From positions 1 through 64,000 of the forward strand of contig JACRMM010000002.1 of the NCBI GenBank assembly GCA_016214985.1: a DNA stretch of 64,000 nucleotides, read 5' to 3'. This document shows positions 1-7,701 of this stretch, one piece after another. A program made the translations under genes and the position numbers. The notes below the pieces were generated by a model. The model made no database searches, was not told the origin of the DNA, and saw nothing but the letters and a program-made list of their open reading frames with translations. How positions within the stretch are numbered: position 1 is the stretch's first letter; each line of letters begins with the position of its first letter. This DNA comes from Deltaproteobacteria bacterium (GTDB taxonomy: Bacteria; Desulfobacterota; Deferrisomatia; Deferrisomatales; JACRMM01).

Positions 1-135
1 CGTGAACCCCGCCGGTACCGGAATCCCGATCTGGCACATCTCCGCCAGGTTCGCCCCCTTCCCCCCCAGCAGCTCCTTCATCTCCGCCCGGCCCTCCGCC
101 CGGCCCCCGCCAAACCCGTATACGTACTTGCCCAT
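1..135 (-). CDS. ppdK: pyruvate, phosphate dikinase, N-terminal fragment (runs off the window)
   Basis: Only the first 45 codons are present. They read [11 protein letters not shown], then a short Arg/Glu/Gly stretch, then [12 protein letters not shown] and IPVPAGFT, which is the N-terminal ATP-grasp signature shared by pyruvate phosphate dikinase and PEP synthase. The [14 protein letters not shown] arrangement is typical of PPDK. The ATG at 133-135 is preceded by a strong AGGAGGT Shine-Dalgarno. PPDK interconverts pyruvate, ATP and Pi with PEP, AMP and PPi in the cytoplasm. It lies downstream of glyQ-glyS on the same strand but is separated by a repeat element. The assignment is firm at family level; the phosphohistidine and PEP-binding domains lie outside the window. 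Confidence 0.85.
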   Translation of the reverse strand, partial: MGKYVYGFGGGRAEGRAEMKELLGGKGANLAEMCQIGIPVPAGFT

Positions 136-165
136 GAGAACCTCCTGCAAAGAGAGCGTTCAGCA

Positions 166-231
166 GTAGGACGGGGCTTGCCCCGCCGATTCATCCCCGG
201 GGTGGCGCGGCGGGGGCGAGCCCCGCCCTAC
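166..231. repeat. REP-like nested inverted repeat
   Basis: Two arms, 166-188 and 208-231, are near-perfect reverse complements. Each arm itself contains a small palindrome of the form CGGGGCTTGCCCCG. The right arm includes the last bases and the TAG stop of glyS (228-230). The core resembles the GTAGGGCGGGGC-type repetitive extragenic palindromes of GC-rich genomes, but only one copy is seen here. It may act as a transcript 3' end or RNA-stabilising hairpin between glyS and ppdK; no T-run follows on either strand. Confidence 0.7.
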
Positions 232-2300
232 GCCGCGATCCTCGCGAAGTCGGCCAGCGCCCGCAGCTGGTCGGCTACGGCCCCCAGCAGCGCCAGCCGG
301 TTGTCCCGCACGGCCGGATCCTCGGCCATGACCAGGACGGCGTCGAAGAACGCGTCCACGGCCCCCTTGAGCCGCGCCGCCTCCCGCAGGAACGCGGCGT
401 AGTCGCCCCGGCCCGCCGCGGCGTCGAGCGCCCGTCTTACCTCGCCGAAGACGCGCCACAGGTCCGCTTCCGCCGGGTCGGCGAAAACCTCGGGCGCCAC
501 GGCGCCGGTCGCCTGTCCCTTGAGGATGTTGGCAACCCGCTTGAACGTCTCGGCCAGCGGGGTCAAGTCGCCGCCTCGGCGCGCGGCCTCCAGGGCCTGG
601 ATGCGCGAGCGCGCGTCCACCACGTCATCGAAGCCCACGTCGAGCACGGCGGCCACGAGATCGGCGGAGAGGCCGGCCTGGTCGAGTAACCCCTCGAGCC
701 GCCCGCGGAAGAAGGCGAGGACATCGGCCTTCACGTCGTCGGCCGGACGCGTGAGCTTCCCGGCGAGCTCCGCCAGGGCCGCCTCCACGAGCCAGCCCAG
801 GCGCAGGCGGTATCCGCCCTCGAGCAGGATCCGCAGGATCGCCAGGGTCTGGCGCCGAAGCGCGTAAGGGTCAGCGGTACCGCTGGGGATCAGCCCCACG
901 CCGAAGCAGCCGCAGAGGGTGTCGAGCTTGTCGGCCATGCTCACCGCCCGCGCCTCGGGCGTCGAGGGCACGGCGCTGCCCGCCTGCACGGGCCAGTAGT
1001 GCTCCTGGATGCCCCGGGCCACGGCCGGATCCTCCCCGCCGCGAAACGCATACTCCCGGCCGATCACGCCCTGGAGCTCGGGGAACTCGCCGACCATGAG
1101 CGACACCAGGTCGGCCTTGCACAGGAGGGCGATCCGGTCGACGAAGGCCAGCCGATCCGGGCAGAGCGCCTCGCCGATTCTCTTCGCCACCGCGCGGAAG
1201 CGCTCCACCTTCTCGTGGCTCGTGCCGAGCTTCGCCTGGAAGACCACCGTCTTCAGGCCCTCGGCGTGCGCCTCCAGGCTCTTCTTCTGGTCCTCCTCGA
1301 AGAAGAACCGGGCGTCGGCGAGCCGGGCCCGGAGCACGCGCTCGTTGCCCTTGGCCACCACGCCGAGGTCCCGGGCCCGCGTGTTGGAGATCGTGACGAA
1401 GTGGTTGACGAGCGTGCCGGCCGCGTTCACCACCGCGAAGTACTTCTGATGGGTCTTCATGGTGAGGATGAGGAGCTCCCGAGGAAGTTCCAGGTACCGG
1501 GGCTCGAAGCTCCCGACCACCGCCACCGGGTCCTCCACCAGGTAGGTTACCGTGTCGAGGAGCTCCTCGTCCGGGATTGCGGTGCCTCCCACCGACGAGG
1601 CGGCAAACGCCACCTGCTCGGCGATGGCCCGGCGGCGCTCGGCCGGGTCCACGACCACGTGGGCCTCCCGGATCTTGTGCAGGTAGTCGTCGGCGTCCAT
1701 TACATCGAAGGGCTCGGGCGCATGGAACCGGTGCCCCCGGCTGGCGCGCCCGCTCGCGATGTTCGCGAACTCGAAGGGCACCACCTCGCCGCCCAGGAGA
1801 GCGACGATCCAGTGGACGGGCCGGGCAAAGGCCGTGTCCAGCGAGCCCCAGCGCATGGACTTTCGGAACGGAACCTTCGCCAGCCACGCCGGCAGGAGGC
1901 CCGAGAGGACCTCGGCGGCAGGCCGCCCCTGCACCTCCTTGCGAACCGCCAGGTACAGGCCCTTGCCGGTGTCGATCCGGAGCAGATCCGCCACGGCCAC
2001 GCCGTTGGTGCGCGCGAAGCCCTCGGCCGCCTTGGTGGGGTTGCCGTCCTTGTCGAAGGCGGCGGAGGCGGGGGGACCCACCTTCTCCTCCACGGCGTCG
2101 GGCTGGGTCTTCGCAAGCCCCCTCACCAGGAGCACCAGCCGGCGCGGCGTGCCGGCCGTCACCACCTCGCCGAAGGCCAGGCGCCTGGCCTCGAGCCCTT
2201 CCCGGGCCAGCGAGGCGAGGGCGCCGAGCGCGGGCGACAGGAACCCGGCAGGGATCTCCTCGGTGCCGACCTCCAGCAGGAAGTCCGTCGTCTGGCTCAT
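228..2300 (-). CDS. glyS: glycyl-tRNA synthetase beta subunit
   Basis: A 690-residue protein, matching the usual ~690-residue GlyS of the bacterial alpha2beta2 glycyl-tRNA synthetase. The N-terminus carries the family signature LLEVGTEEIPAGF, and the internal RWGSLDTAFARPVHWI and HQKYFAV blocks are also characteristic; the C-terminus is the DALR-type anticodon-binding region. The beta subunit recognises tRNA-Gly and helps charge it in the cytoplasm. I chose the ATG at 2298-2300, one base after the glyQ stop, over an upstream in-frame ATG inside glyQ. The tight spacing implies translational coupling with glyQ. Confidence 0.97.
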   Translation of the reverse strand: MSQTTDFLLEVGTEEIPAGFLSPALGALASLAREGLEARRLAFGEVVTAGTPRRLVLLVRGLAKTQPDAVEEKVGPPASAAFDKDGNPTKAAEGFARTNGVAVADLLRIDTGKGLYLAVRKEVQGRPAAEVLSGLLPAWLAKVPFRKSMRWGSLDTAFARPVHWIVALLGGEVVPFEFANIASGRASRGHRFHAPEPFDVMDADDYLHKIREAHVVVDPAERRRAIAEQVAFAASSVGGTAIPDEELLDTVTYLVEDPVAVVGSFEPRYLELPRELLILTMKTHQKYFAVVNAAGTLVNHFVTISNTRARDLGVVAKGNERVLRARLADARFFFEEDQKKSLEAHAEGLKTVVFQAKLGTSHEKVERFRAVAKRIGEALCPDRLAFVDRIALLCKADLVSLMVGEFPELQGVIGREYAFRGGEDPAVARGIQEHYWPVQAGSAVPSTPEARAVSMADKLDTLCGCFGVGLIPSGTADPYALRRQTLAILRILLEGGYRLRLGWLVEAALAELAGKLTRPADDVKADVLAFFRGRLEGLLDQAGLSADLVAAVLDVGFDDVVDARSRIQALEAARRGGDLTPLAETFKRVANILKGQATGAVAPEVFADPAEADLWRVFGEVRRALDAAAGRGDYAAFLREAARLKGAVDAFFDAVLVMAEDPAVRDNRLALLGAVADQLRALADFARIAA

Positions 2301-2301
2301 C

Positions 2302-3198
2302 TCAGGCCCTCCCTTCGGCGGCACCGACGACCCGTTTCAGGAGGGGATGTCCCATCTCGGCCCGCTGGGCCACGTAGGCAGCGGCCACCTTTCGGGCAAG
2401 ATCCCGCACGCGGCCGATGAACCGCGCCCGCTCGGTCACGCTGATGACGCCGCGGGCGTCCAGGAGATTGAAGGCGTGGGAGCACTTGAGCGTGTAGTCA
2501 TAGGCCGGCAGGACAAGGCCCTTCCCCGCGAGGCGCTGGCTCTCGGCCTCGAACTTGGTGAAGAGGTCGAACAGCATCGCCGGGTCCGACTCCTCGAAGT
2601 TGTAGACGCTTCCCTCCACCTCGCCCCGGTGGTGGACGTCGCCGTACGTGACCCCATCCGTCCAGACGAGGTCGTAGACATTGTCGACCCCCTGCAGGTA
2701 CATGGAGATGCGCTCGATGCCGTAGGTGATCTCGGCCGACACGGGCCGGCAGTCGACGCCTCCCGCCTGCTGGAAGTACGTGAACTGCGTGATCTCCATG
2801 CCGTCGAGCCACACCTCCCACCCGAGGCCCCAGGCGCCGAGGGTGGGGCTCTCCCAGTCATCCTCCACGAAGCGGATGTCGTGGTCGAGGGGATCGATCC
2901 CGAGCGCCTTCAAGCTGCCGACGTAGAGGTCGAGCACCTCGAGGGGCGAGGGCTTCAGGATGACCTGGAACTGGTAGTAGTGCTGCAGGCGGTTGGGGTT
3001 CTCGCCGTACCGGCCGTCCTTGGGCCGCCGGCTGGGCTCCACGTAGGCAACGTTCCAGGGCTCCGGGCCCAGGCACCGCAGGAAGGTGTGGGGGTTCATC
3101 GTGCCCGCGCCGACCTCGATGTCGCAGGGCTGGGCGATGAGGCAGCCCCGCTCGGCCCAGTAGGCCTGCAGCTTCAGGATGACGTCTTGGAAGGTCAT
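2302..3198 (-). CDS. glyQ: glycyl-tRNA synthetase alpha subunit
   Basis: A 298-residue protein close to the E. coli GlyQ length (303). It begins [19 protein letters not shown] and contains [36 protein letters not shown] and [19 protein letters not shown], all hallmarks of the class II catalytic alpha subunit. It activates glycine with ATP and transfers it to tRNA-Gly together with GlyS, whose gene follows after one base. A repetitive dyad lies immediately upstream of the ATG, so the leader region is unusual. The alpha/beta type, rather than the single-chain enzyme, is the normal form in most Gram-negative bacteria. Confidence 0.97.
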   Translation of the reverse strand: MTFQDVILKLQAYWAERGCLIAQPCDIEVGAGTMNPHTFLRCLGPEPWNVAYVEPSRRPKDGRYGENPNRLQHYYQFQVILKPSPLEVLDLYVGSLKALGIDPLDHDIRFVEDDWESPTLGAWGLGWEVWLDGMEITQFTYFQQAGGVDCRPVSAEITYGIERISMYLQGVDNVYDLVWTDGVTYGDVHHRGEVEGSVYNFEESDPAMLFDLFTKFEAESQRLAGKGLVLPAYDYTLKCSHAFNLLDARGVISVTERARFIGRVRDLARKVAAAYVAQRAEMGHPLLKRVVGAAEGRA

Positions 3199-3207
3199 GG
3201 GTACCTC

Positions 3208-3290
3208 GCGGTCAGCGGTCAGCGGTCAGCACTCAGCTTGAAGCCTTTCGGCGTTGCCTTAGCTGACAGCTGACCGCTGACAGCTGAGCG
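3208..3290. repeat. iterated GCGGTCAGC dyad element upstream of glyQ
   Basis: The left half repeats the unit GCGGTCA in tandem and ends in CACTCAGCT. The right half carries TGACAGCTGACCGCTGACAG. Arms 3219-3238 and 3261-3280 are inverted repeats differing at two positions, around a 22-base AT-richer centre. It occupies almost the entire space between glyQ and the upstream fabL-like stop. It could form a long hairpin in the RNA of either gene. No transposase or target duplication is visible. Confidence 0.7.
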
Positions 3291-3296
3291 CCTCCT

Positions 3297-4094
3297 TCAG
3301 CCGGCGATGTCCTCGCCACCGTCCACGCGCAGGATGCTGCCGGTCATCCAGTAGGTGCCCGGCTCCGAAAAGACGGCGATGGCCTCGGCCACGTCCTCCG
3401 GGCGCGTGAGCCGGCCGGCGGGGTTTCGCGCCAGAGCGATCTGGATCATCTCTTCGTTGCCGGGGATCTTGCGCAGAGCCGGCGTGTCGGTGACGCCGGC
3501 GAGGATCGCGTTGGCGGTGATGCCCAGGGGCGCAAGCTCCAGGGCGAGCTGGCGGATGTGGCTCTCCAGGGCCGCTTTGGCGGCCGACACCGCGCCGTAG
3601 GTCCTCCAGACCCGCTTGCTCCCGGAGCTCGTCATGGCGTAGATGCGCGAGTTCTTGGCGAAGTAGCCGCGCCGCACCGCGTCCTGCACCCAGTAGACGA
3701 GCGTGTGGGCCATGGCGTCGAGGGTCATCTCCATCTGCGGCCGATTGATGCCCTCGCCGGCGTCTGCGATGAAAGGGCGAAGCGTCCCGAAGGCGAGGCT
3801 GTGCAGCAGAACACGGATCTTCTCTCCCTCGCCCATGAGCTCGCCGATGCTGTCCAGGACCTCGCCGCGGTTGCCCTCGTCCGCGGCGTTCATGTTGAAG
3901 AAGTGGACCGAGACGCCCGTGGCCTCCAGCTTCGCCACGAGCTCGTTCACGGCGGGCATGGTGCCCTTGCGGTCCAGGTGGACCCCGAAGATGTTCATGC
4001 CCTTCCGGGCGAGGGCCAGGGCCGTGGCGGCCCCAAACCCGCTCGACGCCCCGAGGATCAGGGCCCAGCTCCCCTTCAGATCGCTGCACGACAT
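3297..4094 (-). CDS. fabL: enoyl-[acyl-carrier-protein] reductase, FabL-type SDR
   Basis: A 265-residue short-chain dehydrogenase. The N-terminal Rossmann glycine motif is GASSGFG. The LHSLAFG segment and a Y-x6-K catalytic spacing (YGAVSAAK) identify an enoyl reductase rather than a ketoreductase (Y-x3-K). The block SSGSKRVWRTY and the region TDTPALRKIPG resemble Bacillus FabL, which has Ser where FabI has its first conserved Tyr. It would reduce trans-2-enoyl-ACP in fatty-acid elongation with NAD(P)H. The ATG at 4092-4094 has GGAG seven bases upstream; an earlier in-frame ATG would read through the intergenic hairpin. FabI-type or a related reductase cannot be fully excluded. Confidence 0.75.
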   Translation of the reverse strand: MSCSDLKGSWALILGASSGFGAATALALARKGMNIFGVHLDRKGTMPAVNELVAKLEATGVSVHFFNMNAADEGNRGEVLDSIGELMGEGEKIRVLLHSLAFGTLRPFIADAGEGINRPQMEMTLDAMAHTLVYWVQDAVRRGYFAKNSRIYAMTSSGSKRVWRTYGAVSAAKAALESHIRQLALELAPLGITANAILAGVTDTPALRKIPGNEEMIQIALARNPAGRLTRPEDVAEAIAVFSEPGTYWMTGSILRVDGGEDIAG

Positions 4095-4127
4095 GGTGGA
4101 CTCCTTCGCAAATGGCCCCAAGCCCAC

Positions 4128-4161
4128 CCTTTGCCCGGCCCGCGGGAGGGTCGGGCAAAGG
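4128..4161. other. intergenic stem-loop between recO and the fabL-like gene
   Basis: Arms 4128-4141 and 4148-4161 form a 14-bp stem (one G-U) with a 6-base loop; the core is CCTTTGCCCG against CGGGCAAAGG. It sits 76 bases past the recO stop on the minus strand, where a terminator would be expected, but there is no T-run after it, so Rho-independent termination is uncertain. Confidence 0.6.
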
Positions 4162-4237
4162 CTGTCCTCGGGAGATCTCACCCCGCCGGCACCTTGCCGA
4201 AAGGGTGATGCAAGTTATCAGACAAGGAAGAAACAGG

Positions 4238-4975
4238 TCAATCGCGGATGCCCGGGGCGAGAGCCGGCCCGGGCCGAATCGGGCGGCCCAGGGCGGCCCC
4301 CAGGGCAGCGTCGAGGAGCCCGCCGAGCTCGGCCTCCGCAGCGGCCGTGACCCGAAGCGTCGCGAGCCGGTCGAGGGGGAGCCGGGCCGCAGCGCGCAGC
4401 GTCTCCAGCGCCCCCACCGACAACCCCGGCGCATGCGGGCCGGCGCACCGGCGGCAGACCACCTGGGACCCGCGCACGGCTGCGGACCGTGCCAGGTCCG
4501 CGACGCACGCCGGGCAGCTCTCCAACGGGAGGCCGTAGCCCAGGACGACGAGCCCCTTCACCTGGAACACGCGCTGCAGGCTCGCCGGGTCGGCGTCGCG
4601 GTCCAGGGCCCCGAGCGCCGCGGCGAGGAGCGCATAGAGCTCCGGGGCCGGGTCGGCCTCCCTCGCGCCGCCGCGCGCGATCTCCAGGAAGTGGCACCCG
4701 ACCCAGTACCGGTCCACGTCGCCCCGCACGCCCTCGAACGCCCCCAGGAGCTCCACGCCGAGGAGCGTGCCGAGCCCCTGGCGCGCCGGCCGGAGCTCGG
4801 CCTGCATTCGGCAGAAGTAGTCAAGCACCCCGCCGAACCGGCGCCGGGAGCTGCGCGCGCCCCTCGCCAGCAGCGACACCACCCCGTGGCCCGGCGTCAG
4901 GAGCTGCACCACCGCATCCGCGTCCCGGTAGGGGGTCGAGCGCAAGAGCAGGGCCTCGGTGAGGAGAGATCTCAC
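4238..4975 (-). CDS. recO: DNA repair protein RecO
   Basis: A 245-residue protein, the usual RecO size. The N-terminal OB-fold reads LLTEALLLRSTPYRDADAVV with TPGHGVVSLLARGARSSRRR, and the C-terminal helical domain has the zinc-binding CPAC...CRRC pair of the RecO family. RecO helps load RecA on SSB-coated ssDNA and anneals strands in the RecFOR pathway. The start is a GTG whose last two bases overlap the nth stop (GTGA, 4972-4975), implying translational coupling. The same window also carries recBCD, so both presynaptic pathways appear to be present. Confidence 0.93.
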   Translation of the reverse strand: MRSLLTEALLLRSTPYRDADAVVQLLTPGHGVVSLLARGARSSRRRFGGVLDYFCRMQAELRPARQGLGTLLGVELLGAFEGVRGDVDRYWVGCHFLEIARGGAREADPAPELYALLAAALGALDRDADPASLQRVFQVKGLVVLGYGLPLESCPACVADLARSAAVRGSQVVCRRCAGPHAPGLSVGALETLRAAARLPLDRLATLRVTAAAEAELGGLLDAALGAALGRPIRPGPALAPGIRD

Positions 4976-5679
4976 GGGGGTCGTCCCCCGTCGGCGCGGC
5001 GTCGGCGTGAACCGCGGGGCTCCGGCGTCGGCACCGTCTTGTCGGGCCAGGGGCAGAGGCCCCGGACCGGGCAGTCGGGGCAACGGGGCCTCCGGGCCCG
5101 GCAGATCTGGCGGCCATGGCGAATGAGCAACAGGTGCGCCTCGGCCCAGCGGCTCGGATCGAGGAGGTCCGTGATTCCGCGCTCCACCGCGCGGGGCTCC
5201 CGCGTGGGCGCGAAGCCCAGGCGCCAGCCCACCCGACCCACGTGGGTGTCCACGGCGAAGGCCGGCGCCGCGAACCCCTGCGCGAGCACTACCGACGCGG
5301 TCTTGCGGCCCACGCCGGGCAGCGCCTCCAGCGCCTCCCGGCGGCCGGGTACCCGGCCGCCGTGGTCCTCGACCACCCTCTTCGCCAGCGCGACCAGGTT
5401 CTTCGCCTTGGCTCGGAAGAGGCCGATCGAGCGGATCTCCTCCTCCACCTCCGGCACCGGCGCCCGAGCCAGGTCGGCCGGGGTCGGGTAGCGGTCGAAG
5501 AGCCCCGGCGTCACGAGGTTCACCCGAGCGTCGGTGCACTGGGCCGAGAGCACCGTAGCGACCACCAACTGCCAGGGGTCGCCGTGCCGCAGCCCCGGCA
5601 CCACGGGCGGCTGCCCGGCCTTCAGGAGGTCCAGGATCTGCTGCAACCTCTCAGCCTCGGCTCTCTTCCCTCGCGCCAT
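4972..5679 (-). CDS. nth: endonuclease III
   Basis: A base-excision-repair DNA glycosylase/AP lyase. From the chosen start it is 235 residues. The helix-hairpin-helix LPGVGRKTA contains the catalytic Lys, VDTHVGRV contains the catalytic Asp, and the C-terminal CRARRPRCPDCPVRGLC has the C-x6-C-x2-C-x5-C pattern of the [4Fe-4S] cluster. It removes oxidised pyrimidines. I chose the ATG that begins MARGKRAE because E. coli Nth is 211 residues; an ATG at 5721 would add 14 unlikely residues. The recO start overlaps its stop, so the two repair genes form a coupled pair. Confidence 0.95.
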   Translation of the reverse strand: MARGKRAEAERLQQILDLLKAGQPPVVPGLRHGDPWQLVVATVLSAQCTDARVNLVTPGLFDRYPTPADLARAPVPEVEEEIRSIGLFRAKAKNLVALAKRVVEDHGGRVPGRREALEALPGVGRKTASVVLAQGFAAPAFAVDTHVGRVGWRLGFAPTREPRAVERGITDLLDPSRWAEAHLLLIRHGRQICRARRPRCPDCPVRGLCPWPDKTVPTPEPRGSRRRRADGGRPP

Positions 5680-5746
5680 GGGCCTCGAGGGTATCAGAAA
5701 GGCTCCCGCCGCCGGAAGCATTCGCCGGAGCGACCCGAGGGTCTGC

Positions 5747-6721
5747 TCAGCGCGAAACCACGACGTTCTTTGGCCGGCGCTCGAGGAAGGCCCGGAGGTT
5801 CTCGACTGCCGTGGTGAGCAGCCGCTCGCGGGACGCCTTGGTGGCCCACGCGATGTGGGGGGTGACGAGGCAGTTGCGGGCGGTCAGCAGGGGGTTGTCG
5901 GGAGAGGGCGGTTCGCGGGAGAGCACATCCAGCCCCGCCCCGGCCAGGTGCCCCCCGTTGAGGGCGTCGGCCAGGGCCTGCTCGTCCACCAGACGCCCAC
6001 GCGCAGTATTGATGAGGTACGCGGTAGGCTTCATCCACGACAGCCGCTCGGCGTTGACGAGTCCTTCGGTCTCGGGGGTAAGGGGGCAGTGAAGGCTCAC
6101 CACGTCGCTTTGCCGAAAGAGCGTCTCGAGGTCGACGAACGAAACCGGCCAGCTGGCCGGGTCGGGCGCGCCCCGCCGCGCGGCGCGCACGTGCATTCCC
6201 AGACACTGCGCCGCGCTGGCCACGGCCCGGCCGATGTTGCCGAAGCCCACGACCCCGAGGCTCAGCCCCGCGAGCTCGACGAGCGGGTAGTCCCAGAAGC
6301 AGAAGTCCGGGCTCGCGGTCCAGCGCCCCTCGCGGACGGCGCGCGAGTGCTCTCCCAGGCGGTGGGTGAACTCGAGCAGGAGCGCCATCGTCATCTGGGC
6401 GACCGACATCGTGGCGTAGGCCGGCACGTTGGTGACCGTGATGCGCCCGCGCCGCGCCGCGTCGAGGTTCACGACGTCGAACCCGGTCGCGAGCACCCCG
6501 ATGTATCGAAGCTCCGGCAGGCCCTCGATCTCCGCGCGGCCGAGCACGGTCTTGTTCGTGAGCACTGCCCGCGCGCCGGCGGCCCGCGGGAGCACCTCGT
6601 CCGGCGGCGTGCGGTCGTACACCGTGAGTGGGCCCAGGGCTTCCAGTTCCGCCCATCTCAGGTCGCCAGGGTTGAGCGTGTGGCCGTCGAGAACCACTAT
6701 CTTGCCGCCATCGACTCCCAT
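5747..6721 (-). CDS. D-2-hydroxyacid dehydrogenase (glycerate dehydrogenase-like)
   Basis: 324 residues with the D-isomer-specific 2-hydroxyacid dehydrogenase fold. The NAD site is GVVGFGNIG, and the catalytic Arg (NTARGRLVDE), Glu (DVLSREPP) and His (VTPHIAWAT) are all present. The opening IVVLDGHTLNPGDLRW and the NVPAYATMSVAQMTMALLL block are typical of hydroxypyruvate/glycerate dehydrogenases (HprA type). It probably interconverts a 2-oxoacid and a D-2-hydroxyacid with NAD(P)H. Substrate cannot be fixed from sequence. It lies between tpx and nth on the same strand, with 14 bases to tpx. No clear Shine-Dalgarno precedes the ATG. Confidence 0.88.
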   Translation of the reverse strand: MGVDGGKIVVLDGHTLNPGDLRWAELEALGPLTVYDRTPPDEVLPRAAGARAVLTNKTVLGRAEIEGLPELRYIGVLATGFDVVNLDAARRGRITVTNVPAYATMSVAQMTMALLLEFTHRLGEHSRAVREGRWTASPDFCFWDYPLVELAGLSLGVVGFGNIGRAVASAAQCLGMHVRAARRGAPDPASWPVSFVDLETLFRQSDVVSLHCPLTPETEGLVNAERLSWMKPTAYLINTARGRLVDEQALADALNGGHLAGAGLDVLSREPPSPDNPLLTARNCLVTPHIAWATKASRERLLTTAVENLRAFLERRPKNVVVSR

Positions 6722-6735
6722 GGCAGGCAGGACCC

Positions 6736-7242
6736 TCAGCGAACCGCGGCGAGCGCGGCGTCGTAGTCCGGGTGAGTGGAGACCTCGGGCACGATCTCCT
6801 GGTAGCGAATCACGTCGTCCGCTCCCAGGACCAGGATCGCGCGGGCCAGGAGGCGCACCTCTTTGATCAGCAGACCGTAGGCGAGCCCGAAGGAGGCGTC
6901 CTGAAAGTCCGAGAGGACCCGGATCTTCTCGATGCCGTGGGTCGTGCAGAAGCGGCTCTGGGCGAAGGGGAGGTCCATGGAGATGGTGAGGATCTCGACG
7001 TTGGCCGGAAGCTTCGCGGCCTCGGCGTGGAAGCGCTTAGTTTGAAGTTCGCAGACGGGCGTGTCGAGGCTCGGCACGACGCTGACGAGCTTCACCTTTC
7101 CGGCGAAGTCGCCGAGGTTCACGGGCTTGAGCGAACCGTCGCGAACGGTGAACGCCGGGGCACGTTGGCCGATCGAGAGGGCCGGGCCGAGCAGAGTAAC
7201 GGGATTGCCCATGAGGGTCACGAGTCCGGTGCGTTCTTGCAT
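6736..7242 (-). CDS. tpx: thiol peroxidase (atypical 2-Cys peroxiredoxin)
   Basis: 168 residues, the standard Tpx size. The peroxidatic cysteine is in PSLDTPVC (about residue 64) and the resolving cysteine in SRFCTTHGI (about residue 99), matching the Tpx spacing. It reduces hydrogen and alkyl peroxides using thioredoxin, probably in the cytoplasm or periplasm; no signal peptide is seen. I chose the ATG at 7240-7242, preceded by GAGGAGACTCTCC; longer in-frame starts add low-complexity residues foreign to the family. A peroxidase fits the oxygen-defence needs of an anaerobe. Confidence 0.94.
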   Translation of the reverse strand: MQERTGLVTLMGNPVTLLGPALSIGQRAPAFTVRDGSLKPVNLGDFAGKVKLVSVVPSLDTPVCELQTKRFHAEAAKLPANVEILTISMDLPFAQSRFCTTHGIEKIRVLSDFQDASFGLAYGLLIKEVRLLARAILVLGADDVIRYQEIVPEVSTHPDYDAALAAVR

Positions 7243-7701
7243 GGAGAGTCTCCTCGGGTCGGGGGTGCACAGCGAGTGTGCCACTTTACCCCGGCCCCTA
7301 GAACGTGTCCAAGGAGGGGTCAGGAAACCGTGGGTATCCACCGGACGAACATCCTCTCGAAGACCGCGCTGACAACGCGACGAGCAGGTCACCCTCGTCT
7401 CATCGTGCGTGCCTTTTCTCTCGCGTCCCATTTCCGGGACAACGCAGCGGCTCCACCACCCCCATGGATCGCAACACCGAAGCGCGGCCTGTTCCGAGAT
7501 GTGGTGCAGAGCCGGGGCGCGTGCGCACCGAAATCCACACTCCCGGGCTCGTTGGAGGAGACACTCGACAGAGATGGGGTCAAGGATATCCTCTGGGCGG
7601 CCGAGACGGCGCGCGGACGTACCGCCAAGACCTGCAGAAGGGCTATGATGCTCGCTGGCCTCGGCCTCCCCAAGGCTGTCAGATTAGAGAGAGGTGCGCG
7701 C
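7243..7701. other. intergenic region between tpx and rlmM
   Basis: About 460 bases between two divergent genes, so it should hold both promoters. Base composition drops somewhat in 7400-7650. I found no convincing coding frame, strong hairpin, operator dyad or recognisable sigma-factor consensus. Confidence 0.5.
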
